Positions 1 to 12,022 of a stretch of 64,000 nt of DNA are shown one piece after another. Source of the DNA: Arabidopsis thaliana (taxonomy: Eukaryota > Streptophyta > Magnoliopsida > Brassicales > Brassicaceae); NCBI RefSeq assembly GCF_000001735.4, contig NC_003071.7, positions 19,629,443 through 19,693,442 of the forward strand, in the 5' to 3' direction. How positions within the stretch are numbered: position 1 is the first letter of the stretch; each line of letters opens with the position of its first letter. The position numbers were made by a program, and so were the translations under genes. The notes under the pieces are model-generated. The model did no database searches. It was not told the origin of the DNA and worked only from the letters and a program-made list of their open reading frames with translations.

Positions 1-82
1 TTTATAACGGGGGCTAAGTAGAGAATCATGAGAAGATTAAAATCCCTAAAAGTTTTGGGGGAAAGAAGAAAGAAGGAAGACG

Positions 83-1531
83 ATGATGATGCTCAGAATC
101 CGAAGCAGAGATGGACTGGAGAGAGTCACAGCGGAGGGAGCTCATATCACTGTTTCCCAGCTCAAAACCTTGATCGCGGATCAGCTTCAGATCCCTCTCC
201 ATAAGCAGACCTTATCCACCAATCGTGATCTCCTCCTCGCCAAAACTCCCGCTGATCTACTCGCCTTCACCGACCTCACGGACCCAAACCTCCCCCTCTC
301 CTCTCTCAACCTCGGCCATGGCTCTATGCTCTACCTCGCCTACGATGGCGAGCGCTCCATTCCTGGAGCTCCTCCCGTTACTCCTGCCGGATCCTTCGGG
401 AGGAAGATGACCGTCGATGACTTGATCGCCCGCCAGATGCGCGTCACTCGTCAGGAGACGTCTCACTGCGACTCCGTCTCCTTCGATCGCGATGCCGCCA
501 ACGCTTTCCAGCACTACGTCAATGAGTCTCTAGCTTTTGCCGTCAAGCGCGGCGGCTTTATGTACGGCACCGTCACCGAGGAAGGACAGGTGGAAGTTGA
601 TTTCATTTACGAGCCGCCCCAGCAAGGCACGGAGGCTAATCTTATTCTGATGAGAGATGCTGATGAAGAGAAGCGCGTGGACGCAATCGCCATGGGCTTG
701 GGGATGAGGAGGGTCGGTTTCATTTTTAACCAGACCGTGGTGCAGGACAAGACTGAATACACTCTGTCCAACGCCGAGGTGCTACAGGCGGCGGAGCTTC
801 ACGCCGAGAGCGAGCTGAAGGAGTGGGTCACGGCGGTGGTGAAGCTTGAGGTGAATGAGGATGGTGGCGCCGATGTCCATTTCGAGGCGTTTCAAATGAG
901 TGATATGTGCATCAGGCTGTTCAAGGAAGAGTGGTTCGAGACGGAGATTATGCCGGACGATGATCCAAAGCTCTCTAAGATGAAGAAGGAGGTGGTTGTT
1001 GGTGTGAAGGATCTTAAGGAGGTAGATAACGATTTCTTCCTCGTTCTCGTCAGGATCTTGGATCACCAGGTTCGTGTTTTTCTCTCTACCCTTCCTTTGC
1101 ATCAATCATCATTGTTCTTTGTACTAATGCTCTGCTTGGGCAAATAAAGTAATTGAATCTGGAGCTTTTAAGTCTTAGGTTAATGAAGCTTGTCAGTGTT
1201 TGCTTTCCATGAGATAATTGAAAATTAGCATTTCGTCAATGGTCCCTGTGTTTTAACATTAGGCTGCTGTGATCAGGGGCCTCTGTCATCAACATTCCCA
1301 ATAGAGAACCGGAGCAGTCGAGCAACGATGCGGGCTCTAAAAACACATCTGGACCGGGCAAAGAGCTTGCCGTTGGTGAAGAAGATGTCAGATTTTCATC
1401 TGCTTCTCTTTGTGGCTCAGTTTCTGGACGTGTCATCGGACGTCCCTGCTTTAGCCGAGTGTGTGCGTCTGCAGTCGCCTGTCCCAGAGGGCTATGCGTT
1501 GCTCATCGAATCAATGGCCAACACTTGTTAA
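83..1531 (+). CDS. NPL4-like protein (CDC48 ubiquitin cofactor)
   Basis: Two exons, 83-1069 and 1277-1531, give 413 aa, the length I recall for the Arabidopsis NPL4-like proteins. NPL4 pairs with UFD1 as substrate adaptor of the AAA ATPase CDC48, which extracts ubiquitinated proteins for the proteasome, for example in ER-associated degradation. Residues 1-80 look like the ubiquitin-like/UBX-type domain (MMMLRIRSRDG start, then ITVSQLKTLIADQL). The rest is the MPN/NPL4 core (SDMCIRLFKEEWFETE, later VPALAECVRLQSPVPEGYAL). The start is the first of three consecutive ATGs. Exon 1 ends in phase 0 at DHQ and exon 2 resumes with GPLSS. By gene order it is the AT2G47970 counterpart; AT3G63000 is the known paralogue. 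The family call is sure; the paralogue call rests on position. Confidence 0.93.
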
Positions 1532-1980
1532 TTTTTGTGTCATTGTTTTTTGGTTCTTGATACAGTATATCATGTTCGTTTTATGGTCCAGAAAATCTTT
1601 TTTACTAGTTGACAAATGAAAAATCTCTAGTGTACTCGTGATGTATTTGATTCAAGTTTGGGGGTTAATTTAAGTTATCAACAACTTGTAGAAACAAAGT
1701 TAATTCACAGAGTAATAAATCATTCTAATAGGTATGCTCAGGGGCAAATTGGCAAAACATAAAAATAAAAAGAGAGCTACTAAAGTTTTCGAGCGAAAGC
1801 GAAAATGAAAATTTTATAATTCGAGCGAAATGTTAAAAAGCTGAAAATTGGGGGAAGAAGAGAGAAGAGTTTCATCGTCACTGGAATCAATAGAGTCAAT
1901 TGGCGGGAGAGGTTAGTCTCGAAAAGAAGTGGAAGCCCTAGGGGGAAACTTTCTCGCTCACTCGCTCGTCTGCAAACACC
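1532..1980. promoter_or_regulatory. NPL4-like to SCC3 intergenic region; SCC3 promoter with E2F-like site
   Basis: This 449-bp gap holds the NPL4-like 3' UTR and the SCC3 promoter and leader. ATTGGCGG at 1899-1906 matches the plant E2F consensus WTTSSCSS and lies 75 bp before the SCC3 ATG, which would suit a cohesin gene expressed with the cell cycle. The match is short and untested. I see no other gene here. Confidence 0.4.
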
Positions 1981-4900
1981 ATGGAAGACAGTCCTCAAGG
2001 CCTTGTGAGTCTCTCTTTGCTTGTTTGATTTTGTTTGGGAATTTTGGATTACTCTTAAGTTTTTCTGCTGGGCGTGTAGAAAAGGAGTAGAGATCCGGAT
2101 CAGGATCAGGATGACGACAGCGGCGAGGCTGGCAAGGCCGACGGAAGCGGCGGAGAGAATCAGGAGCGCAGCAGCGACCAGATTGAGCTCGATGACGACG
2201 ATTTCCAGGAAACCCGTCCCAAGCCCAAGCGTAGTCGCACCCATCCTCCTCAACAGAATCTCATTGGTACAATTCATATTCCTAAATCGCTCCAAGCTTT
2301 GTGCCAATTGATTGTTTCCTAAATTGATTGATTGTTTTTCTTAGAGAGCTTCATCTTGTTTGTTTGGGTAGATCTTTCAGCTTTCATATTTTTTTTGCTA
2401 ACAGAGGTTGTCAAAGGCAACGGGGATCTTATTTCTAAAGCCGTCAAGATTTGGGTTGAAAGATATGAAGACTCTCCCAGCCTTGCTACCACTGAGCTCT
2501 TGTCAATGCTCTTTCAGGTACTCCTTACTTATAAGTCTCTCTGGATACCAAGGTTGCTAGATCCGGGCATCTCTTGTTGCTGATTCAACCACACCATTCC
2601 CTTCTCAATAGCTTTTGTGTCTTGTAGGCTTGCGGTGCTAAATACTCCATCAAGGATGATCTGCTTGATGAGACTGATGTCGATGATGTTGTCGTTTCCC
2701 TTGTTAATCTTGCTAGAGCCGTAATTCGTTGCTCTCTTTTCATTCTTTTTCAATTACATTTTGTTTCTTAAGAAAATTTTCACAACTTTCTTTTCATTGT
2801 GGTTGGCCTATAGGGGGAACTCGAAGATTATCAGAGTTCCAGAAAGAAGGAACTCAAGAACTTCAAAGAAAATCTTGTTTCCTTCTGGAATAATCTCATT
2901 ATCGAGTGCCAAAACGGACCATTGTTTGATAGAGTCTTGTTCGACAAGTGCATGGACTACATTATCGCACTGTCATGGTTTGTGTTCAAACTTATGTGGT
3001 TTTATGCCTCATAGAATTTTCTTTTCATGTTTGTCTTTTCTTTTTGCAGTACTCCACCCAGAGTTTACCGTCAAACTGCCACGCTAATGGGCCTCCAACT
3101 AGTCACATCTTTCATTTCTGTTGCAAACACACTCGGTTCACAGCGAGAAACCACCCAAAGACAATTGAATGCTGAAAGCAAGAAGAGAGCTGACGGCCCT
3201 CGTGTGGACTCCCTCAACAAAAGGTTGTCTGTTACTCATGAACAGATAACTACACTGGAGGACATGATGCGCAAAATTTTCACTGGGTAAGATTGGATAA
3301 CGATTATACTGTCAGCTAAGTATTACTCCCACTAAAAAAGAAAACAAAGAGTAGAAAGGAAATGGGTAGTTTACTTATGCGAGTGTTACTGACTGAAATC
3401 ATTATTACAATCTTATTTTGAAGGTTGTTTGTACACCGATATCGAGATATTGATAACGATATTCGGATGTCATGCATTCAGTCTCTGGGCATTTGGATTT
3501 TGTCTTATCCTTCTCTTTTCTTACAAGATCTGTATTTAAAATATCTTGGATGGACGCTTAATGACAAAGTAAGCTCCTTTTCTCTCTCTCTTCTATACTA
3601 TCATATATATGTTCGTAATAGTCACTGATCTTGTCTGCGTATTGAAATATCTGAAGAATGCTGGAGTGAGGAAAGCTTCTCTATTGGCATTGCAAAAACT
3701 TTATGAAATGGATGAAAACGTCCCCACTCTTGGTCTTTTCACTCAGAGATTTTCCAATCGAATGATCGAGATGGCTGATGATGTTGATATGTCTGCAGCT
3801 GTATGTGCTATAGGGCTTGTAAAGCAACTGCTAAGGTATTCCCCCTCAAGATCATTTTCTCAACCAAAGCGTCACCGCAAATATGTTGAACTGCCATGAG
3901 TTAAAACCTGAGCTCTTTTTTGTTTTGCAGACACCAGCTGATACCTGATGATGACCTAGGCCCTTTGTACGATTTGCTTATTGATCAACCTCAAGAAATC
4001 AGACGTGCGATAGGAGAGTTAGTGTATGACCACTTGATCGCACAGAAGTTTAACAGTTCTCCGTCCAGTCTTACAGGTTTTCCTCTGATAGATAGTCCAT
4101 GTCCTGGGTACCAGAGTTTTTACTCTTAGAACTTAGTTCAGAGTTATTACATCCTCTTTCAGGTCATGATGATTCTTCCTCTGAGATCCATATCTTCAGA
4201 ATGTTACAAATATTACGGGAGTTCTCCACAGATCCGATTTTATGTGTATATGTAATTGATGATGTTTGGGAGTACATGAAGGCCATGAAGGTAGAGTCTA
4301 AGAGAAATTACTTTTCACTGTTGCACGTTCATTATATAGCTGTGACGTGTACCTTCTGCAGTTTTTATACCATCGTCATGATGCTGCTTTTCTTACAGGA
4401 CTGGAAGTGTATCATCTCTATGCTTTTGGATCAGAATCCTCGAACTGGGTCTACTACTGACGAGGACTCGACAAACTTGATCAGACTTCTGTTTGTGTCA
4501 ATCAGAAAGGCTGTCGGGGAGAAGATAATTCCTTCAACGGATAATCGAAAGCAGTATCACAGTAAAGCTCAGCGAGTAAGATTGTCTTTGCTCTTTTTGA
4601 GAAAATCTCATGTTGTTACTATGATATAACGTTGCAGAAGCATGAAGACATACATCAGTTTTTTCCTTTTTTCTTGAGCGAAACTAGGAAGGACAAAATA
4701 CATTTAAATGATCTTATAAGGCACTTTACTCCATTTATACCTTTTTGTACTCTCGTTTCCCTTTCAGTTTTGAATATAATGACTTTGATGTTTTTTTGCT
4801 GTGCATAACAGGAAATATTTGAAAACAACAGGAAAGACATAACTGTGGCCATGATGAAGAATTATCCACAGCTTCTACGTAAATTCATGGCTGACAAAGC

Positions 4901-7353
4901 AAAAGTGTCATCTTTGGTCGAGATTATTATATTTATGAAACTTGAGCTCTATTCTCTTAAAAGACAGGAGCAGGTAGCTAAAATCATTTTGTTTCTCTTA
5001 AAGGATGCCTTTTTTCTTGTTATTTACCTTTCTCAGTGAAAGTTACATTTTGTCCCCCGTGTCAGAGTTTTAAAGCTGCCGTCCGACTCATAAAGGATGC
5101 TTTTTTCAAACACGGGGAGAAGGAAGCACTAAGATCTTGCGTCAAGGCTATAACATTTTGTGCGTCAGAAAGTAAAGGGGAGCTTCAAGATTTTTCACGT
5201 GGGAAGCTTAAAGATCTTGAAGATGAGCTTTTAGATAAGATCACTTCTGCAATTAGAGAAGTCAAGGTACACTTTACTTCCTTTGCCATCTATCTTCATA
5301 CTCATCTTATGGATGAAACGTTACATCTGTTTTCTGTGCAGGATGGAAATGATGAATACTCCCTCCTAGTAAATCTGAAAAGGTTGTATGAGCTTCAATT
5401 GTCAAAGCCTGTGCTTGTTGAGAGCATGTTCGATGAGATTGCTTTGACGCTCCATAATTTCAGAAATTTGGACGAAGAGGTGCTAAAGGAATTAGTTTAA
5501 AGCACTTACTATCTTTTTTGTGTCTCTCACATTTTAATGGAACAGTTGTTCATGGTTGCTTAGGTTATCTGTTTCCTGCTTCTGAATATGCACATGTATT
5601 TGGCGTGGTATCTGCACTCCATCATAAATTGTGAAGCTATCTCTGAAGCTTCCTTATCTTCCCTTATATCAAAGCGTGATACCCTGTTTGAGGAGCTTTC
5701 GTACTTCCTGAATGGAATTGAGGAATCGAAGAAATATGGTAATCAGCTATCGAACAGGGTAAAGACTATTTGACATTCCAATTTAACTTACACATTTCAT
5801 TCCGTATATGTGCTTGTTTTATCAAGCAATGAGTCATGATTATCCTAAAAAGTGAATTCTCCAATGCTTACAGATCTGTGCTATACTCGCCGAAACATGG
5901 TGTTTGTTTAGAAAGTCAAATTATGACTCGGGTAAACTTGAAAGATTAGGATACTGTCCCGACAGTGTCTTTCTTGAGAAATTTTGGAAACTCTGTGCAG
6001 AAATGTTTAACACTTCAGGTGACTCTTTGTTTTGCTTTTCCACAAACCCCTGTCATTTCTTGATTTTCCAAATTACGTATTATTTATTTCTGCCGGACTT
6101 TGACACAGATGAGACCGATGAGGAGGATGAAAATAAGGAATACATTGAAGAGACAAACAGAGATGTTTCAGTCATTGCTGCCTGCAAGTTGGTTGCTAGT
6201 GATGTGGTTCCAAAGGTACTTACCAAGTGCATTTTACATTGCTGCTATTATTATCTTAGTAATGTTCTGACACCTATATAGATTGATGCTCACATATCAA
6301 TTTGCTTATATGGATTCTTTTCTGTTGCAGGATTATCTAGGACCAGAGATCATATCGCATCTTGGTATGCATGGACCTGGTGTAACAGGCATCATAAAGA
6401 ATCTTATTACATTCTTAAGGAAAAAAGAAGATGACATCTCTAATATCTATCTCGAATCCTTGAAACGGGTAAGCAAGATTTTCAGAAGATGCAAAGTTTC
6501 GTAGTCCAAGAAAATTGCTGACACTATGTAATTGGGCAGGCCTATCACCGGTATTCAAGTGAACTTTCTAGTGGCCGTGAAGAATCCAGAGTAGATAAAT
6601 GTCTTGAAGAGTGGCGGGAGCTTGCAGGTGGGCTCTCAGGAATGTATATCGGGGCTGCGCGCAACAAATACAGATTGGAGATATTGAGTGTGGTGAAGGA
6701 AGGTGTTGAGTTTGCTTTTAGGGACGCCCCAAAGCAACTGTTGTTTCTGGAAGTTGCTATCCTTCCATTTGCAACCAGACTCTCAGTGTCTGACATCATT
6801 GACATGTAAGACTGATGACTCTCTGAGCAAGTAGGAAGCTCTCTGCTAATAAATAACTTTATATATGCTCTTGTTTGCTTGCTGAACAGTAAGAAGGACG
6901 TTCAGGGGCGTATAGTGCATGTTAATACAGACGAAGATCCCAGTGGATGGCGTCCTTGCTTCACCTTCTTGGAAACCTTGGAGGAGAAATGCTTGAAAAA
7001 CGAGGATTTACAAGGTATGTTATGTGCACTCGCACAACATCTGATTTGGTTTAATCAAAGCCGGTAGATGAGTATGATATGTCTGCATGCTTTAAGTCTT
7101 GACTTGTGATGATGCGTCTGTCACAGACGACAAGGAAGCAGCAAATGTAAGACGCAGGGGACGGCCAAGAAAACGTCCGGAAACAGAGCGAAAGAGACTG
7201 TTTGATGAGCAAAGTGGAAGCGATGAGGATGAGTCTATTAGTGGCGGGTCAGACAGAGAAGATAAGCTCGACGAGGACGCTCCTCTAATCGAGACAATTA
7301 GATCGGCTGCCAGACGGAAAGCGCTCAAGGGTGAACGGTCCAAGGGACACTGA
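1981..7353 (+). CDS. SCC3: Cohesin subunit SCC3 (STAG/stromalin family)
   Basis: SCC3 is the HEAT-repeat cohesin subunit that binds the kleisin and DNA, needed for sister-chromatid cohesion and monopolar centromere orientation in meiosis. I traced 21 exons: 1981-2004, 2080-2266, 2405-2517, 2628-2720, 2814-2977, 3050-3286, 3424-3568, 3657-3835, 3931-4076, 4163-4290, 4399-4575, 4812-4973, 5066-5266, 5342-5479, 5564-5758, 5874-6018, 6109-6215, 6331-6468, 6540-6805, 6890-7014 and 7127-7353. All introns are GT-AG and the frame stays open for 1,098 aa, the A. thaliana length. The N terminus is acidic with a basic patch (TRPKPKRSR). The STAG and stromalin conserved domains follow (LATTELLSMLFQ, RYRDIDNDIRMSCIQSLG). 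The C-terminal tail has an AT-hook-like RRRGRPRKRPETERKR and a very acidic stretch. It converges with SWA1 across 214 bp. Confidence 0.96.
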
Positions 7354-7567
7354 CGACGGGTAAAACATTTATCAATCGACATAATTTATGTGTTTAAAAG
7401 TTTGTTTCTAGTTGATACAGTCAAGGAAACCAACAAAACTGCTCTTTGTTATAGAAATCCATCATTTCAAGTTTAGACATTACCATGAAATATCTATCAT
7501 TAGCAGAACAAAATTGAAGGCATATAATGAAAAAAAGAAACAAACAAAACTTGTGATATTGATTAGA

Positions 7568-9160
7568 TCAACTTCTACCCGCAATTCTCATCAAAGGAGC
7601 AATAACACCCTGAATCTCTAGAAGAGACTGTTGTATCCTAATCTCCTGATTAACCTCCCTCTTCAAGTTCCTGAGAAGCCCTTTAAACTCGTTTTTACCC
7701 TTGATGTCTTCAGCTCTCGTCTCCAAAACCTTCTTCGTCAATCCCATCAACAATCCTGAATACCTCTGCACAGTGCAGTACCTTTGTAAGAAGCCTAGCA
7801 GCATTCCCAACTCGCCTTCCTCCATATTCGACACGCACTTCATCAGCTTCCTCCTCGCCACTAATTCTTCCATCACTGCCACAACATTGGCCGGTTTCTT
7901 CTCCTCCAACACCGAGACCAGAGCTTCCTTATGCCTGAACTTCTTCAAGAGCTTATCGTGTCTCGTCAGCTTCAATCCTTTCTTCTCCTTGACCAAGTAA
8001 TCATCTTTGGATGGCTTCTCGCTCTGCCCTCTCTGGAAGTACCTGAAATACGTAGGCCTCAGTGCCCTTCTCCTACTCTCATCCACATCGCTTATCAGAC
8101 TCCAGAGATTCAAACTTTTCTTCTGTCCTCCAACAACATCTCTCACCTTCTTCTTACCGGCAAACACCATGCCATTAGACCCTCCGATTACCCGAGTGGA
8201 ACCATCGGGGGAAAGGCCAAGAGACATGAGAGGAGCAGGAAACCTCATAGAGTAAGTCACCTTTGCTCTCCCGTAATCGAAGACTTTCATGTATCCGTCC
8301 AAAGCAACGCTCACAAGTCGACTCTCAGCCGATTCCATTCTCGCAACGCGGAGAGACGTGACGGTCTTGTTGTGACTCTCCATGGAGCAAACCATCTTCC
8401 CGCCTCCGATCAAATCCCATACCTTGACGCTGTTGCCACCAGCGGTTGCGATCAATCCACCGGAAGGCAGGTATACGACGTCCTCCACTGGGAGTCCGTG
8501 GTTGATCTCGGCAATCCAATTGGACGTGTGGACTCTGGCGTCCCACACCTTCACCGTGTGATCGTAAGAGCCTGTTACCAACATTGAATCGTTGACGGGC
8601 GAGCAATCACCGCAGCGGACATAATCCTTGTGGCCTAGCAGATCTGAGATGACTGTTGCTCCGGCGACATCCCAGTACTTGACGACTCCATCGTCGCCTC
8701 CGGAGACCAAGTGGAGCTTGTCCTGAACTGGATACTTGACGAATCGAGCGGGGGCGCTGTGGGAGCGGAGAGTACGGAGAGCCATTCGTTCCTTGATGTC
8801 GAAGACCTGGACCACACCGGAGAGATCGCATGCCGCGAAAAGAGCTCCGTCGGAACGGAAACAGACGGAGGAGACAACATCGCGGAAGGAGAAACGGCGG
8901 GAGGAGGAAAGCGACTGCGAGGAAAAGAGGGAGACGGTGGCGGAGTGAGCGACGGCCAAGGAGTGAGGGTGGACCGGAGAGAAAGCCAAAGCGGCTACGG
9001 AGGAGACGAGATTAGGTGTGGAATGATTTTTGAAGGAGGACCAGTACCTCGATTCCGGAGTCTCCGATTCGGAAACAGGTTTCGCCGTTGATTTGGGCTT
9101 CACAGGGAAAACCTTTGACACTTGATGGTCATTCAGCCGAACACGAAGCTCTTCCTCCAT
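7568..9160 (-). CDS. SWA1: SLOW WALKER1: UTP15-type WD40 protein of the U3 snoRNP
   Basis: An intronless gene of 530 aa, the length I recall for AT2G47990. The product is a nucleolar t-UTP/UTP-A protein for 18S pre-rRNA processing; in Arabidopsis, loss slows female gametophyte divisions. Residues about 60-330 carry WD40 repeats (VSGGDDGVVKYWDV, LVTGSYDHTVKVWD, IATAGGNSVKVWD). The C-terminal 180 residues form the helical UTP15 domain, opening with a basic stretch (LRPTYFRYFQRG, then KKGLKLTRHDKLLKKFRHKE) and containing ALVSVLEEKKPANVVAVMEE. I use the ATG at 9160 (MEEELRVRLN); the frame stays open for a few codons upstream but without an ATG. The promoter has the telo-box plus site II pair typical of ribosome-biogenesis genes. 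Confidence 0.96.
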   Translation of the reverse strand: MEEELRVRLNDHQVSKVFPVKPKSTAKPVSESETPESRYWSSFKNHSTPNLVSSVAALAFSPVHPHSLAVAHSATVSLFSSQSLSSSRRFSFRDVVSSVCFRSDGALFAACDLSGVVQVFDIKERMALRTLRSHSAPARFVKYPVQDKLHLVSGGDDGVVKYWDVAGATVISDLLGHKDYVRCGDCSPVNDSMLVTGSYDHTVKVWDARVHTSNWIAEINHGLPVEDVVYLPSGGLIATAGGNSVKVWDLIGGGKMVCSMESHNKTVTSLRVARMESAESRLVSVALDGYMKVFDYGRAKVTYSMRFPAPLMSLGLSPDGSTRVIGGSNGMVFAGKKKVRDVVGGQKKSLNLWSLISDVDESRRRALRPTYFRYFQRGQSEKPSKDDYLVKEKKGLKLTRHDKLLKKFRHKEALVSVLEEKKPANVVAVMEELVARRKLMKCVSNMEEGELGMLLGFLQRYCTVQRYSGLLMGLTKKVLETRAEDIKGKNEFKGLLRNLKREVNQEIRIQQSLLEIQGVIAPLMRIAGRS

Positions 9161-9827
9161 TATTCTAGAGTACAAGCAGAGAGCTAGCTTGAAGAAGAAC
9201 GCAGCTAACAGAGAGAGAGAAGGAGGCTGGTTTAGGGTTTAAGCAGAGAATGGCGAAGAAGACATTTGATAAGTAAGTATCCAAATGAAGTTTTTGGGCC
9301 TCGTTTATTATGTTATTGGGCCTACCAATTTGTTGGCATCTGAAGCCCTTACTTAACCTTCGTATTTAACTTGGACAAACTAAACGAATTTATCTCTTCT
9401 CTCCTTTCCTTTCTTCTTCTGATTTTTTTAGTTTCTCAATCCTTATTTCTCTGAAAAGAAAAACCGAATTCCTCGATTCATCCACAAGGAAAGGTGATTC
9501 ATCAATCTTGTGCTTAACACATAATGCATGTGGATTGATTTATATCAGGCAAATTGGAGAATGATCAAGTAAGGAAGAAGTTTTGTATACTGAAAGAACC
9601 ACAGAGTACGAAACTATTCATCATGTATATCCAGAAGTAATGCGCAAAAGAGCAACTTACAATGTTACAATCAAAGACACATGGATGCTATACGCCAACG
9701 GAGACATTTCTGCTTCAATGGTTTGATTCCTTGATGCTATAGGGTTCAAATCGAATCCCTGGATGCATACAATCCTTCCCAACAAAATATGCTGCTTGTA
9801 TTTATTCATATCTCTCTCTCTAGTATC
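9161..9827. other. Intergenic, SWA1 5' side to PPR gene 3' side
   Basis: About 670 bp with the SWA1 promoter at the left and presumably the PPR 3' UTR at the right. On the plus strand a tiny reading frame starts at 9250 (MAKKTFDK) and runs straight into a near-ideal splice donor, GTAAGTAT, at 9273. An exon-like patch follows at about 9550-9570, but joining the two gives a stop at once. I annotate no gene. Confidence 0.5.
9232..9322 (-). promoter_or_regulatory. Telo-box and two site II elements upstream of SWA1
   Basis: On the minus strand, AAACCCTAA occupies 9232-9240. On the plus strand TGGGCC occurs at 9295-9300 and 9317-9322. In Arabidopsis, telo-boxes with nearby TGGGCY site II elements (bound by TCP factors) mark ribosomal-protein and ribosome-biogenesis promoters, so the set fits SWA1, whose ATG lies 72 bp from the telo-box. 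Confidence 0.75.
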
Positions 9828-11361
9828 CTATTTTCCCATAACTCTTTTACTCGCTTCAGGTCGTTGGAAATCATGTCCATGCTTTAACATCATTCCTGCG
9901 ACTTGATTAACCTTATGCTCCTGTCCATGCGTTGCTGCGTATACTCTAAGCAGAATACAAAGCGTCTTCTTGGACCGGCTTATTTTAAAGCTTTCCATTT
10001 CAGAGAGGACGTTTTCCATCTCTTTAAAACGCTTTTGAGATCCATACATGATCATTAAGCCATGGAACATAGACCTGCTCATTTTCCATCCAGCAGAGTT
10101 TGCACGCTGCACGAATTTGGCAAGCTTATCAACCGCATTGCACCTGAAGTAACTAGCCACTATTGATCTCATAATACCATCTGTCTCTATCTGGAGTCCT
10201 TTTGTAATAGCCTGGTCTATGAAATTCTCCATGGCATGTAGATTATCATCCTTAGCATAGACCTGCATCAAGAGCAAATACAACCAAGGCTTGTAACTTT
10301 TCTTGGGGATAAGTTTGGATAAAGTCTTGATTTTTCTGATCCTATCCTTGTGACAACTCCTGTAGTATGCGCAAATCATGGACTCGATTAACTTAATCTC
10401 ATTCCTGTCAACGTGACGCTTGACGGCTTGATACATGTCCTCCATCCGTAGCAGATTTCCCGAGTTTGCATACCCTCTGAGCATCAGCAAATAGGTGGCA
10501 AGCGTAGGCTTAACAAGGCCGTTCTTCATGGAGTGGAAAGTTGCTTCCATCTTATCCCAATCCCAAGCATAGATGTACCCAGCAATCAAGTTGTTGTAGG
10601 TGCTGGAATCGGGAAGGATATTGAGTTGTTGAAGCTGTAGGAATACTGATTCCATCCGCTCAACCATAATCAAACGGCCATAAAGAGAAATGAGGATGTT
10701 GTAAGTAGAGACAGATGGAGTAGAAGAGGAGGGTCCGTCTTGTTGAGAATTGAAGTCAAGGAAGAGCTGCTCGCAATGATGAGACAAACCGTTGCAGAGG
10801 TAAGCACCCATCAAAGCATTGTAGACGGAGGTGGTCTTGTTTGCAGACTCGTGAAACAAGGAAAGGGCCAAATCGACATTCTTCAGTCTACCAGAAATGG
10901 TAATGCCCTTAGCGTATTCATCAGCAGTCATAGGCAACCCATCGCATAGTGCCTTGTTTCTTCTCCAGTCGAACACCTGCAAAGCAACAACATCAAACAT
11001 GACGGAAAAAAGGCTTTTTCTTTTGTGGTTGTGAAATTCGAAGACAAAAAAGATGTATGTATACCAGTTGGGACAAAACGGGCCATGGACGTAACTGCCT
11101 AAGGAGCTCAACAAACGCAGCTCCTTGGATTTTGTTCCTCTCCAAAACGGAGGCAACTTTACCGGAATCATTACGGAAGCGCAACAATTGGTTTTTCAAT
11201 CCCGAAGCATCATCATCGCCCCCGGATTGGTGGAAGGGAGACCTGGAGAGGGTAAAGCAGAATGGGGTCAGAGTCTTCAAGGTTGAAGAAGAGCCACGGG
11301 AAAGGCAGAGCAGATCAGATATCTGGGAAATCAGTGAGATTCTCCACATGCGCTTCTTCAT
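9828..11361 (-). CDS. P-class pentatricopeptide repeat protein, organellar
   Basis: Two exons, 11065-11361 and 9828-10976, encode 481 aa. PPR proteins bind organellar RNA one base per repeat and act in stability, splicing or translation. The first 50 residues look like a mitochondrial presequence: basic and Ser/Leu rich with no acidic residue (MKKRMWRISLISQISDLLCL). Consecutive 35-residue repeats follow, for example TYNILISLYGRLIMVERMES, TYNNLIAGYIYAWDWDKMEA and TYLLMLRGYANSGNLLRME, with no E, DYW or SMR domain. I use the ATG at 11361; the open frame further upstream has none. Splicing joins SQL to VFDWRRN, removing an 88-bp intron. By position it should be AT2G48000. The RNA target cannot be read from this sequence. 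Confidence 0.85.
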
Positions 11362-12022
11362 GGAGACTAGGAGGAGCAATTGAGATGCTCTCTCTCAAAG
11401 TCAAGGGTGATGATTCGGCCCTTTCGGTTCTATTTGGGCCTTTTCGTCATTTCTCGGCCCATTTGAAATGTCCATTTATTTTTGTTGGTTTGAAGTCAAA
11501 CGGTGGAATATAGAATTTCTTAGAATACACACTTAACACAGATTCTTTTCTTCGCATGTTCCGGCGGCCATCACGTGTAGATTAGTAATTGTGAGCAGCA
11601 GAGCTATGATAAGACTAAGACACGTTTGGATTTATTAGATAATGCAATTAGGCTTGTTATTAAATACGAAACAGAAACATGAGTAGGTAAGACCTCTTCA
11701 GGATCCAATCAAGAATTTTAAATATTATCATCTCTCACCAGATTACCACTATTGATTGAATAGTATGAAAATGAAACAAAAAGTGAAAGGAAAGTTCTCG
11801 TGCAACTTCGTGGATGAGACTCAATTAGGTTCATGACATGTTTTGACCGTTTCAAGTAAATCAAGTAAATAACACAATCAATAATACACTTAAGAGTATA
11901 TATATATTTAACTAATGACCAAAATATTACTAGTGGGTCAATGAGTGTAAGAAACAAAGAGAGAGAGAGAGAGAGTGTTATGTTATGTCTTTATTGTCAA
12001 TTAGTAATTTTCTTCGAATTAG
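11362..12022. other. Divergent intergenic region between the PPR gene and RKF3
   Basis: 660 bp shared by two outward-facing genes. Left part: the PPR promoter with site II elements. Right part: an AT-rich RKF3 promoter ending in a GA-repeat tract at 11959-11975, which could bind GAGA/BPC proteins or sit in the leader. Two ATGs at 11980 and 11985 lie between the tract and the RKF3 ATG. Confidence 0.6.
11435..11461 (-). promoter_or_regulatory. Pair of site II elements upstream of the PPR gene
   Basis: TGGGCC at 11435-11440 and GGCCCA at 11456-11461 lie 74-100 bp upstream of the PPR start codon. TGGGCY elements are frequent in promoters of nuclear genes for organelle proteins, which agrees with the predicted presequence. 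Confidence 0.6.

Noticed and set aside
9161..9175. Longer SWA1 N terminus
   Set aside because: The upstream frame has no ATG; the ATG at 9160 gives the family length.
9735..9760. GGTTCAAATCGAATCCC resembling a tRNA B box
   Set aside because: There is no A box at the right distance and no acceptor-stem pairing; it lies in the PPR 3' side.
11959..11975. GA repeat before RKF3 as a defined GAGA enhancer
   Set aside because: Plausible BPC site but simple repeats of this length are common in crucifer leaders.
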